DNA of 64,000 nt from Peptacetobacter sp900550335 (GCF_047528295.1 NZ_CP180001.1:1-64000); one strand, 5' to 3'; shown: positions 54,495-63,490, numbered from the stretch's first letter. Notes: generated by a model not told the origin, from the sequence alone. Translations and numbers: made by a program.

Positions 54495-55955
54495 ATGTCA
54501 AATGTATTAGGACACTTAGAACCAAAAAAAGTTTTTGCTAACTTTGAAGCAATGAACCAGATACCAAGAGCTTCTTATCATGAAGAAGCAGTTAGTAACT
54601 GGTTAAAAGAATTCGGTGAAAAATTAGGATTAGAAACTATCCAGGATAAATCTGGTAACATCATAATAAGAAAACCAGCTACTCCAGGATATGAAAACTG
54701 CCCAGGTGTTATACTTCAGGGACACATGGACATGGTTCCAGTTAGAGGAAAAGGATCTAACCACAACTTCGATACTGATCCAATAGAAATGAGAATAGTT
54801 GACGATATGATATACGCTAACAACACTACTCTAGGTGCTGACAACGGTATAGCAGTTGCTATGTCTTTAGCTATATTAGAATCTGATGATTTAAAACACC
54901 CAGCATTAGAAGCTGTTTTCACAGTTAATGAGGAAAGCGGAATGACTGGTGCTTATGCTCTAGATACTTCTTTATTAAAAGGTAAATACCTTCTAAACAT
55001 AGACTCTGAAGAAGAAGGATGCTTCACTATAGGATGTGCTGGTGGTAAAACTCCACTTATAACATTAGACAGAGAATTCAAAGATGCTTGCAGCTGCAAA
55101 AAAGCTTTAAAATTCGCTGTTACTGATTTACTTGGTGGACATTCAGGACAGGAAATACAGTTACAGAGAGCTAATGCAACTAAATTAGTTGTAAGAATGT
55201 TAAATATGCTTTCAGTTGAATATGATTTAGCTGACTTAACTGGTGGTACTATGCACAATGCTATACCAAACCATGCAGAAGCAGTTATATTAGTTTCTGA
55301 TGTTGATGCTGCTAAAGCTGAATTAGAAGAATTATTCAACAAAATGAGAGCTGAATTCGCAGTTTCTGAACCTCACATGAACTTATTATTTGAAGATGCT
55401 TCAGTTGAAAAAGTTTATACTGATGAATTCAAAACAAAATTATTAACATTATTAACATTATTACCACACGGTGTAAATTCTTACACAGTTAACGAAGATG
55501 GTACTCTTGATACTTCTCTTCCAGAAAGTTCAACAAACATGGCTATAGTTGAAAACGCAGGAGATCAGGTTAAAGTTACTTTCTCTATAAGAAGTGCTAA
55601 AGAAACTATAAAAGAAGAATTAGCTAAAAGAGCTGAATTATTAGCTGCTGATTTAGGATGCAAATTCGAAATAATAGCAGGATACCCAGCTTGGGAAGTA
55701 ATACCTCACTCTACTATAGAAAAAATATGTACAGATTCTTGGGTTAAAATAACTGGTAAAACTCCAGCTATAATAGCTATACATGCAGGACTTGAATGTG
55801 GTCTTCTTCTTGACAAAATGGAAGGTGTAGAAGCTATATCTATAGGACCAGATATGTTCGATGTTCACTCTGAAAAAGAACATTTAAGCATACCATCAAC
55901 TAAAAACTGCTACGAATTCGTTCTAGATGTATTAGAATCTATGAACCAGTACTAA
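54495..55955 (+). CDS. pepD: Aminoacyl-histidine dipeptidase PepD, M20 family (486 aa)
   Basis: This zinc peptidase cleaves dipeptides, including Xaa-His. Metal-ligand motifs are LQGHMDMVP, LGADNGIAVA, NEESGMTG and the C-terminal HAGLECG and HSEKEHL. AGGAGG lies 9 bases before the ATG at 54495. Codon choice is strongly biased, suggesting high expression, which suits an amino-acid-fermenting anaerobe. The gene has its own terminator. Confidence 0.95.
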   Translation: MSNVLGHLEPKKVFANFEAMNQIPRASYHEEAVSNWLKEFGEKLGLETIQDKSGNIIIRKPATPGYENCPGVILQGHMDMVPVRGKGSNHNFDTDPIEMRIVDDMIYANNTTLGADNGIAVAMSLAILESDDLKHPALEAVFTVNEESGMTGAYALDTSLLKGKYLLNIDSEEEGCFTIGCAGGKTPLITLDREFKDACSCKKALKFAVTDLLGGHSGQEIQLQRANATKLVVRMLNMLSVEYDLADLTGGTMHNAIPNHAEAVILVSDVDAAKAELEELFNKMRAEFAVSEPHMNLLFEDASVEKVYTDEFKTKLLTLLTLLPHGVNSYTVNEDGTLDTSLPESSTNMAIVENAGDQVKVTFSIRSAKETIKEELAKRAELLAADLGCKFEIIAGYPAWEVIPHSTIEKICTDSWVKITGKTPAIIAIHAGLECGLLLDKMEGVEAISIGPDMFDVHSEKEHLSIPSTKNCYEFVLDVLESMNQY

Positions 55956-56002
55956 AATTGACGGTACATACAAATTTAAAACTGAATAAATAATAGCTTA
56001 AA

Positions 56003-56046
56003 AGGGATTGTCTCTTCAATTTATTGATGATACAATCTCTTTTTTA
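56003..56046 (+). terminator. Terminator of pepD
   Basis: AGGGATTGT pairs with ACAATCTCT (one G-U), followed by T6 on the plus strand. Confidence 0.75.
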
Positions 56047-56217
56047 TTTAACTATTTTATATATTTTTATATGGACTTTATTTTTATAAGATTTTATATG
56101 CATTATATATAGCTTTTCATCTTTATATTTTAATAGCTTTAATCTTATTATGTAATTGCTCAAAAAATAAAAAATAGACACCATCTCTTTCAGTTGATTT
56201 AACTTCTGAGATGGTGT

Positions 56218-56250
56218 CTATAATATATCACCGTTTTTCTTTATTATCAT
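56218..56250 (-). CDS. Possible micro-ORF MIIKKNGDIL (copy A)
   Basis: An ATG preceded by AAAGG at 7 bases opens 10 codons; the stop TAG lies in the terminator stem. The counterpart in copy B reads MVKKNGDTL. The conserved KKNGDxL with a ribosome site in both suggests that it is translated, but DNA conservation alone could also explain it. Confidence 0.35.
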   Translation of the reverse strand: MIIKKNGDIL

Positions 56251-56501
56251 ATTTTTACCTTTCCTTTTCCACAATCTATATTAATTTTAATTGTAATATT
56301 ATTTTATTTATCATCTAATAAAATCGTTTAATTTATATCTCTGCTTAGATGATTTTATCTATTTTATCAATCTGTTATACTTTATAACATTTGTTAGTTT
56401 ATAACGAATCTCTATTTAAGATTCACTTGCTTTACCCTTTAGTTTTAACTACTTTGTACTGCTCTGTAAATTTACTTACTATCTTGGAGGTTTTGTTTGT
56501 A

Positions 56502-56594
56502 ATGGCTATTTTAAACTATCATACAATCTTTATTAAATTTTTAACTTTTCATTGGACTCACCACTTTCTTTTTATATTAGCTACTTTAGCTTAA
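56502..56594 (+). CDS. Possible hydrophobic 30-residue peptide opposite copy A
   Basis: An ATG follows GGAGG at 11 bases on the plus strand. The peptide MAILNYHTIFIKFLTFHWTH continues with HFLFILATLA and is almost fully hydrophobic. TTGTAC and TACTAT 17 bases apart lie just upstream. The antisense RNA from the minus strand covers it completely. Small hydrophobic peptide plus antisense RNA is the layout of type I toxin-antitoxin pairs; this is inference. Copy B keeps GGAGG and an FHWTHHFLF frame but no matching full ORF. Confidence 0.35.
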   Translation: MAILNYHTIFIKFLTFHWTHHFLFILATLA

Positions 56595-56654
56595 GTAAGA
56601 TAATTTTTATTCTTTATTTATATGAAAAAGTGTTTTTTCTTTTTCTTTAATTAA

Positions 56655-56683
56655 ATTATACTATCCATTTTGCAAGTTGTCAA
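56655..56683 (-). promoter_or_regulatory. Consensus promoter of copy A
   Basis: On the minus strand TTGACA and TATAAT are 17 bases apart. Confidence 0.85.
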
Positions 56684-56844
56684 CTATTTTTCAGAATATT
56701 TTTTGAATTTAACTTTTACTTATAAGATTAAAAATAATACTCTTTTCAGCTATAGATTATTTCAAATAGAGATAGATCATGTAAATAAGTTTAGCATATA
56801 TCCAGCTCTGAAATAATACTATAGTTATATTAGTATAAAAGACA

Positions 56845-57381
56845 AAAAAATTATAGACACCATCTTCGTCAACTTTCTTTGACCTTCTAGAGATGGTGTC
56901 TATAATGTATCACCGTTTTTCTTTACCATTTTATTTCCTGCCCTTTATAAATTTTTTATTTATTATTATTTTAATTAATATTTAGCTTTCATCAACCTTT
57001 TGCAAATTATTTTAGTTTATATTTTTATATTAGATTATAATGCGATTAATGTAACTTTGAACTACTTTTCTCGGAGGTTTATTTCTGTTACTACTTTGCT
57101 GGATGAAGTTTAATTGCTTTAACGTTTAGAGAATAGATTTTGTTTATTCTGATTTATATATATCTGTATATTGATTCTCTTTATTTTTATTTCATATACT
57201 TTTATCTTTTTAATATTTAAGTATCTTATAATTCAATTTACTGATATATATCCCTTACATTTTCATTGGACTCACCACTTTCTTTTTTCTTATTTTTGGA
57301 TTCTATCCAAATTGTTTTATTAGCTTAATCTGTGGATTAGATTTGCTTTTGTTTTGAAAAAGTGTCTTTATCTTTTTCTTT
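56845..57381 (-). ncRNA. Tandem transcription unit, copy B
   Basis: It has the same design as copy A: perfect promoter at 57388-57416 and terminator stem 56852-56865 / 56891-56904 followed by T7, about 535 nt. It lies directly upstream of copy A on the same strand. The two copies are diverged in the middle but keep the ends and several blocks, so they are an old duplication under selection at those parts. Confidence 0.65.
56900..56929 (-). CDS. Possible micro-ORF MVKKNGDTL (copy B)
   Basis: Nine codons start with ATG after CAGGAAATAAA and stop in the terminator stem. It is homologous to the 10-codon ORF of copy A. Confidence 0.35.
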   Translation of the reverse strand: MVKKNGDTL

Positions 57382-57387
57382 AATTAG

Positions 57388-57416
57388 ATTATACTATCCA
57401 TTTTGCAAGTTGTCAA
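57388..57416 (-). promoter_or_regulatory. Consensus promoter of copy B
   Basis: TTGACA (57411-57416) and TATAAT (57388-57393) on the minus strand are 17 bases apart. Confidence 0.85.
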
Positions 57417-57478
57417 TTATTTTTCAGAATCTTTTTTTAATTCTTTCTTTTTAAACTTTATTATCACATATATACAAA

Positions 57479-57515
57479 AAAGGCAAGATATTTTTATAAA
57501 ACACCTTGCCTTTTT
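57479..57515 (-). terminator. Terminator of the BMP lipoprotein gene
   Basis: AAAAGGCAAG pairs with CTTGCCTTTT; the minus strand continues with T. It is about 85 bases after the stop. Confidence 0.8.
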
Positions 57516-57599
57516 ATACATAAAAGTTTTTATATATACTTTTTTAAAGTTATTTTTTTATCATTTAATACAACTTTCAGTATAAATTTTTTAATTTTT

Positions 57600-58610
57600 C
57601 TATTTTCCAGAAGAATATTCTTCTTTTAATGCTTTACTCAAAGAGCTAAGTACATCTGGTGGAACTGTATTTTCTGTAGATGGAGATAAAGCTATTGTCT
57701 TTTCAGCTACACCATACTGAGTATTTTTTCCACCTTTGAATGATTCTCCTCCGTCGTATACCATAGCACATAAATCATAAACAGCTTTTGAATAGCTCTT
57801 TGTTATAGATGCAACTACCTTATCTTTAGAATAATGATATTGATCTTTGTTTACCGCTATAACTTTTGAATAATTGCTATTAATTGAATCTATTGCAGCC
57901 TTAGAATCATCTTCTGTAGGTGAAAATAATATATCAGCACCATAATATTCTACATCTACAAATGCATTTTTTGCATCCTCGTAAGATTCGTATATATTTA
58001 CATTTCTCGATACTATTTCTGGATTTTTGTCATTTGCCTTTTTTAGACCTTTTTCAAATCCTTGTTTATATGCTTTTTCACTACTTCCACTTACTCCACT
58101 TATGTACCCAACTTTGTTTTTAGCAGTCATTTTACCTGCTATAAACCCTGCTATAAATCCTGATCTTTCATCATCAAATGTTACAGTAGTTAGATTTTTA
58201 GGAATTTCTCCATTTATAGTTCCGTCTATTATAGCAAAATCCTGTTCTGGATATTTTTGAGCATATACACTTATTATACTTTCAAATCTAGGCCCTGCAC
58301 CTATTATTAGAGAAGTTTTTCCTCCCTTTACAAGAACCTCTATATTGCTTTTTATATCATCTTTACTTGAGCATTTTATAAATCTTCCATCTATACCTAG
58401 ACCAGATTCAGCCTCATCAAGTCCCTCTCTAGCTGATGAAATAAGAGATTCCCCTGCTCCACCTTCCGCATCAGTTAAAAGGGTTACATTAACTAAATCT
58501 GAAACTGGTTCTTCTGTTTCTTTTTCCTTATTAATCATGCTACATCCTACAAGACTAGTCGCAATCATAACTGCAGAAAGAGATGAAATTATAAATTTTT
58601 TTAACCTCAT
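57600..58610 (-). CDS. BMP-family substrate-binding lipoprotein (336 aa)
   Basis: This is an extracellular lipoprotein of the basic membrane protein (PnrA/TmpC) family, whose studied members bind purine nucleosides for ABC uptake. The lipobox is SLVGC; the domain shows FAIIDGTINGEIPKNLTTV, FDDERSGFIAGFIAGKM and VGYISG. The ATG at 58610 follows GGAGG by 5 bases. No transporter genes are adjacent, so it works with components elsewhere or has another role. Confidence 0.88.
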   Translation of the reverse strand: MRLKKFIISSLSAVMIATSLVGCSMINKEKETEEPVSDLVNVTLLTDAEGGAGESLISSAREGLDEAESGLGIDGRFIKCSSKDDIKSNIEVLVKGGKTSLIIGAGPRFESIISVYAQKYPEQDFAIIDGTINGEIPKNLTTVTFDDERSGFIAGFIAGKMTAKNKVGYISGVSGSSEKAYKQGFEKGLKKANDKNPEIVSRNVNIYESYEDAKNAFVDVEYYGADILFSPTEDDSKAAIDSINSNYSKVIAVNKDQYHYSKDKVVASITKSYSKAVYDLCAMVYDGGESFKGGKNTQYGVAEKTIALSPSTENTVPPDVLSSLSKALKEEYSSGK

Positions 58611-58634
58611 CTTATCCTCCATAAAATAACTATT

Positions 58635-59480
58635 CTATTTTTTTAGACAAATAATTCCCATTGCACCAGGCCCTGAATGAGTTCCTATACCTGTTCCTAT
58701 CTGGAATAACTCGATATTATCTGGATGAAGCTCTTCTTTTACACAGTCGATAAATTTATTTATTTCTTCCTCATCGTTGTCTGTATACCCTATATAAGCA
58801 GTCTGTCCTGAAAGATCTCCACATTCATCCTTTGTCAATTCAACCATTTTAGATACTAAATTTCTCTTACCTCTAACCTGAGATAACTGTGATACTAAAC
58901 CATCTTTAACGTATAATATAGGTTTAATATTTAGTATATTACCTATGGCTGCCTTAGTAGAAGAAATTCTTCCACCTTTCTGAAGATACTCAAGTGTATC
59001 TGTACAGAACATTACAAACACCTTTTCCTTCATAGCTTCTAGAGCTTCTACTATCTCATCTACAGTTTTTCCTTCATCTCTTAATTTTATTGCTTCTATA
59101 ACATATCTAGCTATACCATAGCAAACCTGCTGAGAATCGAAAACTCTTATGTCTCCGTCTATATCATTCTTTGCCATTATCGCACTCTGGCAAGTACCTG
59201 TTGCTGCTGAAGATGCAGCTATATATAATATGCTAGTATCTTCCTCATTGTATTTTTTGAAAACTTCTCTAAACTGTCCATAAGTTACCTGAGAAGTTTT
59301 TGGATATACATTCTCATTTCTTAATTTTTTATAAAAATCATCTTTTGAAATGTCTATCCCGTCCCTGTATTCTTTTTCCCCGATTATTACAGTTAGTGGT
59401 ATCATTTCTATATCATTCTGTTCAACTATGCTTTTGTCTAAATCACAAAGACTATCACATATTATTTTTATCTTGCTCAT
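58635..59480 (-). CDS. DegV-family fatty-acid-binding protein (281 aa)
   Basis: DegV proteins bind a fatty acid; many act with fatty-acid kinase (FakB role). The N-terminal IICDSLCDL, TSQVTYGQF, AASSAATGTCQSA and GGRISSTKAAIGNILNIKPIL are family motifs. GGAGGAG precedes the ATG. It is 17 bases downstream of trmL on the same strand, so probably cotranscribed. Confidence 0.92.
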   Translation of the reverse strand: MSKIKIICDSLCDLDKSIVEQNDIEMIPLTVIIGEKEYRDGIDISKDDFYKKLRNENVYPKTSQVTYGQFREVFKKYNEEDTSILYIAASSAATGTCQSAIMAKNDIDGDIRVFDSQQVCYGIARYVIEAIKLRDEGKTVDEIVEALEAMKEKVFVMFCTDTLEYLQKGGRISSTKAAIGNILNIKPILYVKDGLVSQLSQVRGKRNLVSKMVELTKDECGDLSGQTAYIGYTDNDEEEINKFIDCVKEELHPDNIELFQIGTGIGTHSGPGAMGIICLKK

Positions 59481-59497
59481 ATCTATTCTCCTCCTGT

Positions 59498-59968
59498 TTA
59501 TCTCATTCCTGGGTAATCTAGCTGTCTAAGTGCTTCATATGTCATTACTGCAACAGCATTAGAAAGGTTTAAGCATCTAGCTCTTTCTAAATCAAGCATA
59601 GGTATTCTTGCACAATCCTCTATATGTCTTTCTATTATTTCTTTAGATAAACCTTTTGTTTCGCTTCCAAAAACAAGAAAACATCCATCTTTATATTCTA
59701 CATCAGTATGAGTTCTTTTAACTTTACTTGTTCCTAAAACATACTGTGCATCTGGATTCTGAGCTTCTAATTCTTCAAAGTTTTCATATATCTTAACATC
59801 TGCTATATCCCAATAATCAAGTCCACATCTTTTAAGATGTTTATCTGTTAATTCAAATCCTAAAGGTTTTACAAGGTGTAATTTTGCCCCTGTAACCGCA
59901 CATGTTCTTATTATATTGCCTGTATTATGTGGTATTTCAGGCTCAACTAAAACTATATTAATTGCCAT
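59498..59968 (-). CDS. trmL: tRNA (cytidine/uridine-2'-O-)-methyltransferase TrmL (156 aa)
   Basis: This is a SPOUT-class enzyme that methylates the ribose at wobble position 34 of tRNA-Leu. Motifs are EPEIPHNTGNIIRTC, VFGSETKGLS and LDLERARCLNLSNAVAV, which form the knot. At 156 residues it is a minimal TrmL. GTAGGAGG precedes the ATG. Confidence 0.95.
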   Translation of the reverse strand: MAINIVLVEPEIPHNTGNIIRTCAVTGAKLHLVKPLGFELTDKHLKRCGLDYWDIADVKIYENFEELEAQNPDAQYVLGTSKVKRTHTDVEYKDGCFLVFGSETKGLSKEIIERHIEDCARIPMLDLERARCLNLSNAVAVMTYEALRQLDYPGMR

Positions 59969-60051
59969 CTATCTTCCTCCTACATATACTACTTCTATAA
60001 AGCATTTATTTTATTCAATAGTATTCCTCATTATAAAGTATTCTCAGTCTT

Positions 60052-60693
60052 TTATTTTACTATCTCTAAAAAATAATTACAATGCTTTTTTATCGGGCAG
60101 TCGGTACATTCTGGCTTTCTAGCTTTACACATTCTTCTACCTAAAAATATAAATAGATGATGTGCTTTTGACCATCTCTCTTTAGGAAGAACTTTCATCA
60201 GTTCAAATTCTGTCTTTTCAGGAGTAGAAGTTTCAACAATTCCTATCCTATTTACTATTCTAAAAACATGAGTATCTACAGGAATCGCAGGATGTCCAAA
60301 CGCATTACTTAAAACAACTCCTGCAGTTTTTCTTCCAACACCAGGAAGTTTTACAAGCTCTTCTAAAGAATCTGGAACTTCTGAATTGTAGTCATTATAT
60401 AAAATTTCTGATGTCATCTTTATCTTTTTAGCCTTACTCTTATAAAGCCCACAAGTTTTTATCATTTCACCTATTTCTTCCTCAGAAAGCTCTGCAAACT
60501 GTTTAGGTGTATTGCAAACCTTAAACATTTCATCTGTTACCTTATTCACTCTAACATCCGTACACTGAGCAGAAAGTATTGTCGCTACTAATAGCTCAAA
60601 TGGTGTTGTATAATGTAATTCACACTCAGCATCTGGGTACTGAATTTCCAATAAATCTAAAATTTCTTTTATCTCTTCACTACTTTTTCCCAT
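60052..60693 (-). CDS. nth: Endonuclease III (213 aa)
   Basis: This DNA glycosylase/AP lyase removes oxidised pyrimidines. The helix-hairpin-helix LPGVGRKTAGVVL holds the catalytic Lys, VDTHVFRI the catalytic Asp, and CKARKPECTDCPIKKHC the [4Fe-4S] cluster. The start overlaps the queG stop by one base, so the two are translated together. Confidence 0.96.
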   Translation of the reverse strand: MGKSSEEIKEILDLLEIQYPDAECELHYTTPFELLVATILSAQCTDVRVNKVTDEMFKVCNTPKQFAELSEEEIGEMIKTCGLYKSKAKKIKMTSEILYNDYNSEVPDSLEELVKLPGVGRKTAGVVLSNAFGHPAIPVDTHVFRIVNRIGIVETSTPEKTEFELMKVLPKERWSKAHHLFIFLGRRMCKARKPECTDCPIKKHCNYFLEIVK

Positions 60694-61703
60694 TAATCTT
60701 CCTCCAATATCTCAAGATTTCTCTTTATAATCCCTTTTCCTCTCCAAGAAAATGCTCTATTATAATATCTTCTTTTAAATTCCTTGTTTGATATTTGATT
60801 TATCTCCTCTAAATCTAGTCTTTTTATCAAATCATTTTTAAATTCTTCAATATTTGTAATTTCAATATTCTTATTGTGAGGGCATACCTTTTGACACATA
60901 TCACATCCAAATATAATTTTATTTTTCTTAATTATATTTTTTTCTTCATCTGTAAGCTCACCTTTCTTTTGGGTTATATAAGAAAGGCATTTTTTAGCAT
61001 CCATATCGTATCCCTCAAGAAGTGCATTTCCTGGACAACTTTTTATACATTTTCCACATTTTAGACATGTTTTATCTAAAGGTGTATCAGTTTCAATCTC
61101 TAGGTTAGTTACAATATAACCAATAAACACATAAGATCCATATTTATTAGTTATTATACTGCCGTTTAACCCCCAAAATCCTATACCTGAAATATAAGCC
61201 AAATACCTATCAACTAATGGCCCATTATCGACAAACACCTCTGTTTTTATAGTATGTTCCTCATTTATAGAATTTTCATCTTCTGTATAGTCTTTACAAT
61301 CTCCCTTTTCAGAAAACCTATCTTGTATTTCTTCACAGATACTATTCATTATACCCCTAATTACTAAATGATAATCGTATCCTCTACAATAACAAGAAAT
61401 ATTAGACTTATCTATATCTCCACAATAATATGGAAATGCTGCAACTATTATAGACTTTGCATCCTCCATTATCAAAGTTGCATCTAACCTTTTGTCTATA
61501 TCGCTCTCTTCCATACCGCTAAGATGATTATCATCAGCTCTCTTTTGTAAAATCTCTCTAATATCTTCTCCAAATTTTACCGGAGCAATTCCACAATACT
61601 CCACTCCATAATCTAAAAAAATTGATTTTATAATATCGCTTCTCTTTACAATCTCATTTTCTGATTTTAACTCTCTACCTTCAAAATCTTTCTTAATTAA
61701 CAA
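60693..61703 (-). CDS. queG: Epoxyqueuosine reductase QueG-like protein (336 aa)
   Basis: QueG reduces epoxyqueuosine to queuosine in tRNA using cobalamin and two [4Fe-4S] clusters. Cluster motifs are CLKCGKCIKSCPGNAL and CDMCQKVCPHN; GFWGLNGSIITNKYGSYVFIG is the active-site region. The start is a TTG at 61703 with GGAGGAGG at 9 bases. It lacks the C-terminal HEAT-like part of longer QueG proteins. The QueG call is likely, though related iron-sulfur reductases are possible. Confidence 0.85.
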   Translation of the reverse strand: MLIKKDFEGRELKSENEIVKRSDIIKSIFLDYGVEYCGIAPVKFGEDIREILQKRADDNHLSGMEESDIDKRLDATLIMEDAKSIIVAAFPYYCGDIDKSNISCYCRGYDYHLVIRGIMNSICEEIQDRFSEKGDCKDYTEDENSINEEHTIKTEVFVDNGPLVDRYLAYISGIGFWGLNGSIITNKYGSYVFIGYIVTNLEIETDTPLDKTCLKCGKCIKSCPGNALLEGYDMDAKKCLSYITQKKGELTDEEKNIIKKNKIIFGCDMCQKVCPHNKNIEITNIEEFKNDLIKRLDLEEINQISNKEFKRRYYNRAFSWRGKGIIKRNLEILEED

Positions 61704-61813
61704 AAATGCCTCCTCCTTTTTACTTCAGAAACATTCAATTTGATTTAACATCACTAAAAAAGTATAATGTTATTATTAATATGATAACACAATTTAAAAA
61801 AAGGTGGTAAATT

Positions 61814-62230
61814 ATGATAAAACTGGTAATACCTGGTAGACCAATAAGTAAGTCTAACTTCAAATTACATAATGTAAATGGACAAGCTTGGATGCCAGCA
61901 AAAGGTAAATATTCAAAATATCTAGCTTATGAAAACATGATTGCAGGATACGTAAATCAACAATATCAGGGTGAACAAATAGAAGAAAACCTAATAACAG
62001 TAATGAAACTATACTTCCCAAACAAAAAAATGGGCGACTTACATAACTACCCAAAAAGCATATGTGACGGACTAGAAAAAAGTGGAATAATAAAAAATGA
62101 CAAACAACTAAAACCCGTCATGCTATTTGACTTCATAGACAAAGAAAACCCTAGAGTCGAAATAGAACTATACCCGGCATCAGAATATGCAATAGAATAT
62201 AACATAGTAAAAAAAGAAAATGAAAAATAA
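61814..62230 (+). CDS. RusA-like endodeoxyribonuclease (138 aa)
   Basis: RusA proteins are dimeric Holliday-junction resolvases, often of phage origin. The core with acidic residues is MGDLHNYPKSICDGLEKSGI followed by IKNDKQL; the N-terminus IPGRPISKSN is typical. AAAGGTGG precedes the ATG. It is on the plus strand, single, between queG and nfo, both also DNA- or tRNA-related; possibly a captured phage gene. Confidence 0.85.
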   Translation: MIKLVIPGRPISKSNFKLHNVNGQAWMPAKGKYSKYLAYENMIAGYVNQQYQGEQIEENLITVMKLYFPNKKMGDLHNYPKSICDGLEKSGIIKNDKQLKPVMLFDFIDKENPRVEIELYPASEYAIEYNIVKKENEK

Positions 62231-62321
62231 GCTATCATTTTTGGCATTTGAATTGTAATTATTTTATTCTATATTACTTTTCTTTATTTAGAAATTTCAA
62301 TGATAAAAAAATAGATAACAA

Positions 62322-62359
62322 AAAGGCTGTTAACAATAAATTTGCTCACAGCCATTTTT
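62322..62359 (+). terminator. Terminator of the rusA-like gene
   Basis: GGCTGT and ACAGCC form the stem, followed by ATTTTT on the plus strand. Its right arm could pair instead with GGCTGTGAC at 62480-62488, extending the outer stem of the structured element. Confidence 0.6.
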
Positions 62360-62360
62360 A

Positions 62361-62476
62361 AGACTTAAACACAAGTATATCGCAGCGACAATTCTGCAAG
62401 CGCCCCACACATTAAAATGTGTTACATAAACATGTGGGGCGCTGAAGCCTGGAGAGCGGATACTTGTGTTAAGTCT
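62361..62476. ncRNA. Conserved structured element, copy 3
   Basis: The outer stem is 62361-62378 / 62460-62476 (one bulge). The left core CGACAATTCTGCA is at 62386-62398, the inner stem AGCGCCCCACA/TGTGGGGCGCT at 62399-62409/62433-62443, and the right core GAAGCCTGG at 62444-62452. It lies between convergent rusA-like and nfo genes, about 40 bases after the nfo stop, in the same orientation as copies 1 and 2. Confidence 0.75.
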
Positions 62477-62513
62477 ATTGGCTGTGACAAATCATTGAAA
62501 CAGCACTTTTATA

Positions 62514-63341
62514 TTATCTATTTTCTTTTAGCATTGCAATTTCTCTTCCATGCCCCTCATCATCATAAGGAGTCTCTAAGAAGAATGGTATTTCTCTCAA
62601 TTTAGGATGATTGACAACCTCTAAAAGAGCCTTCATTCCTATCTCACCCTCACCTATTCCAGCATGTCTATCCTTATTCTTTCCAAAAGGCATCATACTA
62701 TCATTTAAATGTATAGTCTTTAGTCTATCAAGTCCAATCACTCTATCAAACTCGTCTAAAACACCATCTAAATCATTAACTATATCATATCCTGCTGAGA
62801 ATATATGGCAAGTATCCATACATACTCCCATTCTCTCATTGTGCTCGACACCATCTATTATAGCCCTAATTTCCTCGAAACTTCTACCAATCTCAGTACC
62901 TTTTCCAGACATAGTTTCAAGAAGAACTGTTATATTCTCATCACCAGTTATGGCCTGATTAAGCCCTTCTATTATCTTTCTTGTACCTTCTTCTACTCCG
63001 CTACCAACGTGGCTTCCTGGATGGAAACAAATGTACTCAACACCTATTGAATCCATTCTCTTAACATCTTCTCTAATAATCATCTTTGCAAATTCGTAAG
63101 TATCTTCATTTGCAGCAGCTAAATTCATAGTATATGGAGCATGTGCTAACAATTTTCCAAAATTATTTTCTTCTCTAATTTTCTGAAATGCCGCCATATC
63201 CTTTTCATTAAATTCCTTTGCATTTCCACCTCTTGGGTTTCTACTGAAAAACTGGAATGTATTCGCCCCAATATCTACAGAAATCTGAGCTGCCTTTTTA
63301 AATCCTTTTGCTATTGAAATATGTGAACCTATAGTAAACAT
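62514..63341 (-). CDS. nfo: Endonuclease IV (275 aa)
   Basis: This zinc enzyme cuts DNA at abasic sites. Motifs are GSHISIAKG, CFHPGSHVGSG, LLETMSGKGTEIG, CMDTCHIFSAGYD, LNDSMMPFGKNKDRHAGIGEG and FFLETP, covering the trinuclear zinc ligands. AGGAGG precedes the ATG. With nth and mutS2 it forms a loose cluster of DNA-repair genes. Confidence 0.96.
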   Translation of the reverse strand: MFTIGSHISIAKGFKKAAQISVDIGANTFQFFSRNPRGGNAKEFNEKDMAAFQKIREENNFGKLLAHAPYTMNLAAANEDTYEFAKMIIREDVKRMDSIGVEYICFHPGSHVGSGVEEGTRKIIEGLNQAITGDENITVLLETMSGKGTEIGRSFEEIRAIIDGVEHNERMGVCMDTCHIFSAGYDIVNDLDGVLDEFDRVIGLDRLKTIHLNDSMMPFGKNKDRHAGIGEGEIGMKALLEVVNHPKLREIPFFLETPYDDEGHGREIAMLKENR

Positions 63342-63427
63342 ACATAATCCTCCTCTTATTTATAAATTTCGTAATTTCGTATAGATTGCTTATACCCTAA
63401 AAATAGATTAATAACCAAGCAAAAAAA

Positions 63428-63470
63428 TAAGGGATTCTAATTAACTCCTAATTAACTAGATATCCCTTGT
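63428..63470 (-). terminator. Terminator of the ArsR-type gene
   Basis: AAGGGAT and ATCCCTT form the ends of a stem with A/T-rich interior; on the minus strand ATTTTTTT follows. Confidence 0.7.
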
Positions 63471-63490
63471 TATATCTCATATTATAATAT

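Larger units (their letters stand above)
56165..56648 (-). ncRNA. Tandem transcription unit, copy A
   Basis: A perfect promoter (TTGACA 56678-56683, 17 bases, TATAAT 56655-56660) drives about 480 nt leftward to a 14-bp terminator (56174-56187 / 56208-56221, then T6). Shared with copy B are the promoter region, a GAAAGTGGTGAGTCC block, an AAACCTCC block, and the 3' end, while sequences between differ. It has no long ORF. A 10-codon ORF ends in the terminator stem. It may be an antisense or regulatory RNA; no known family matches. Confidence 0.65.

Noticed and set aside
44668..62476. Structured elements as hammerhead, twister or integron attC sites
   Set aside because: The conserved bases CRACAAT...CTRCA and GAAGCCTGG do not match the cores of those classes as I know them.
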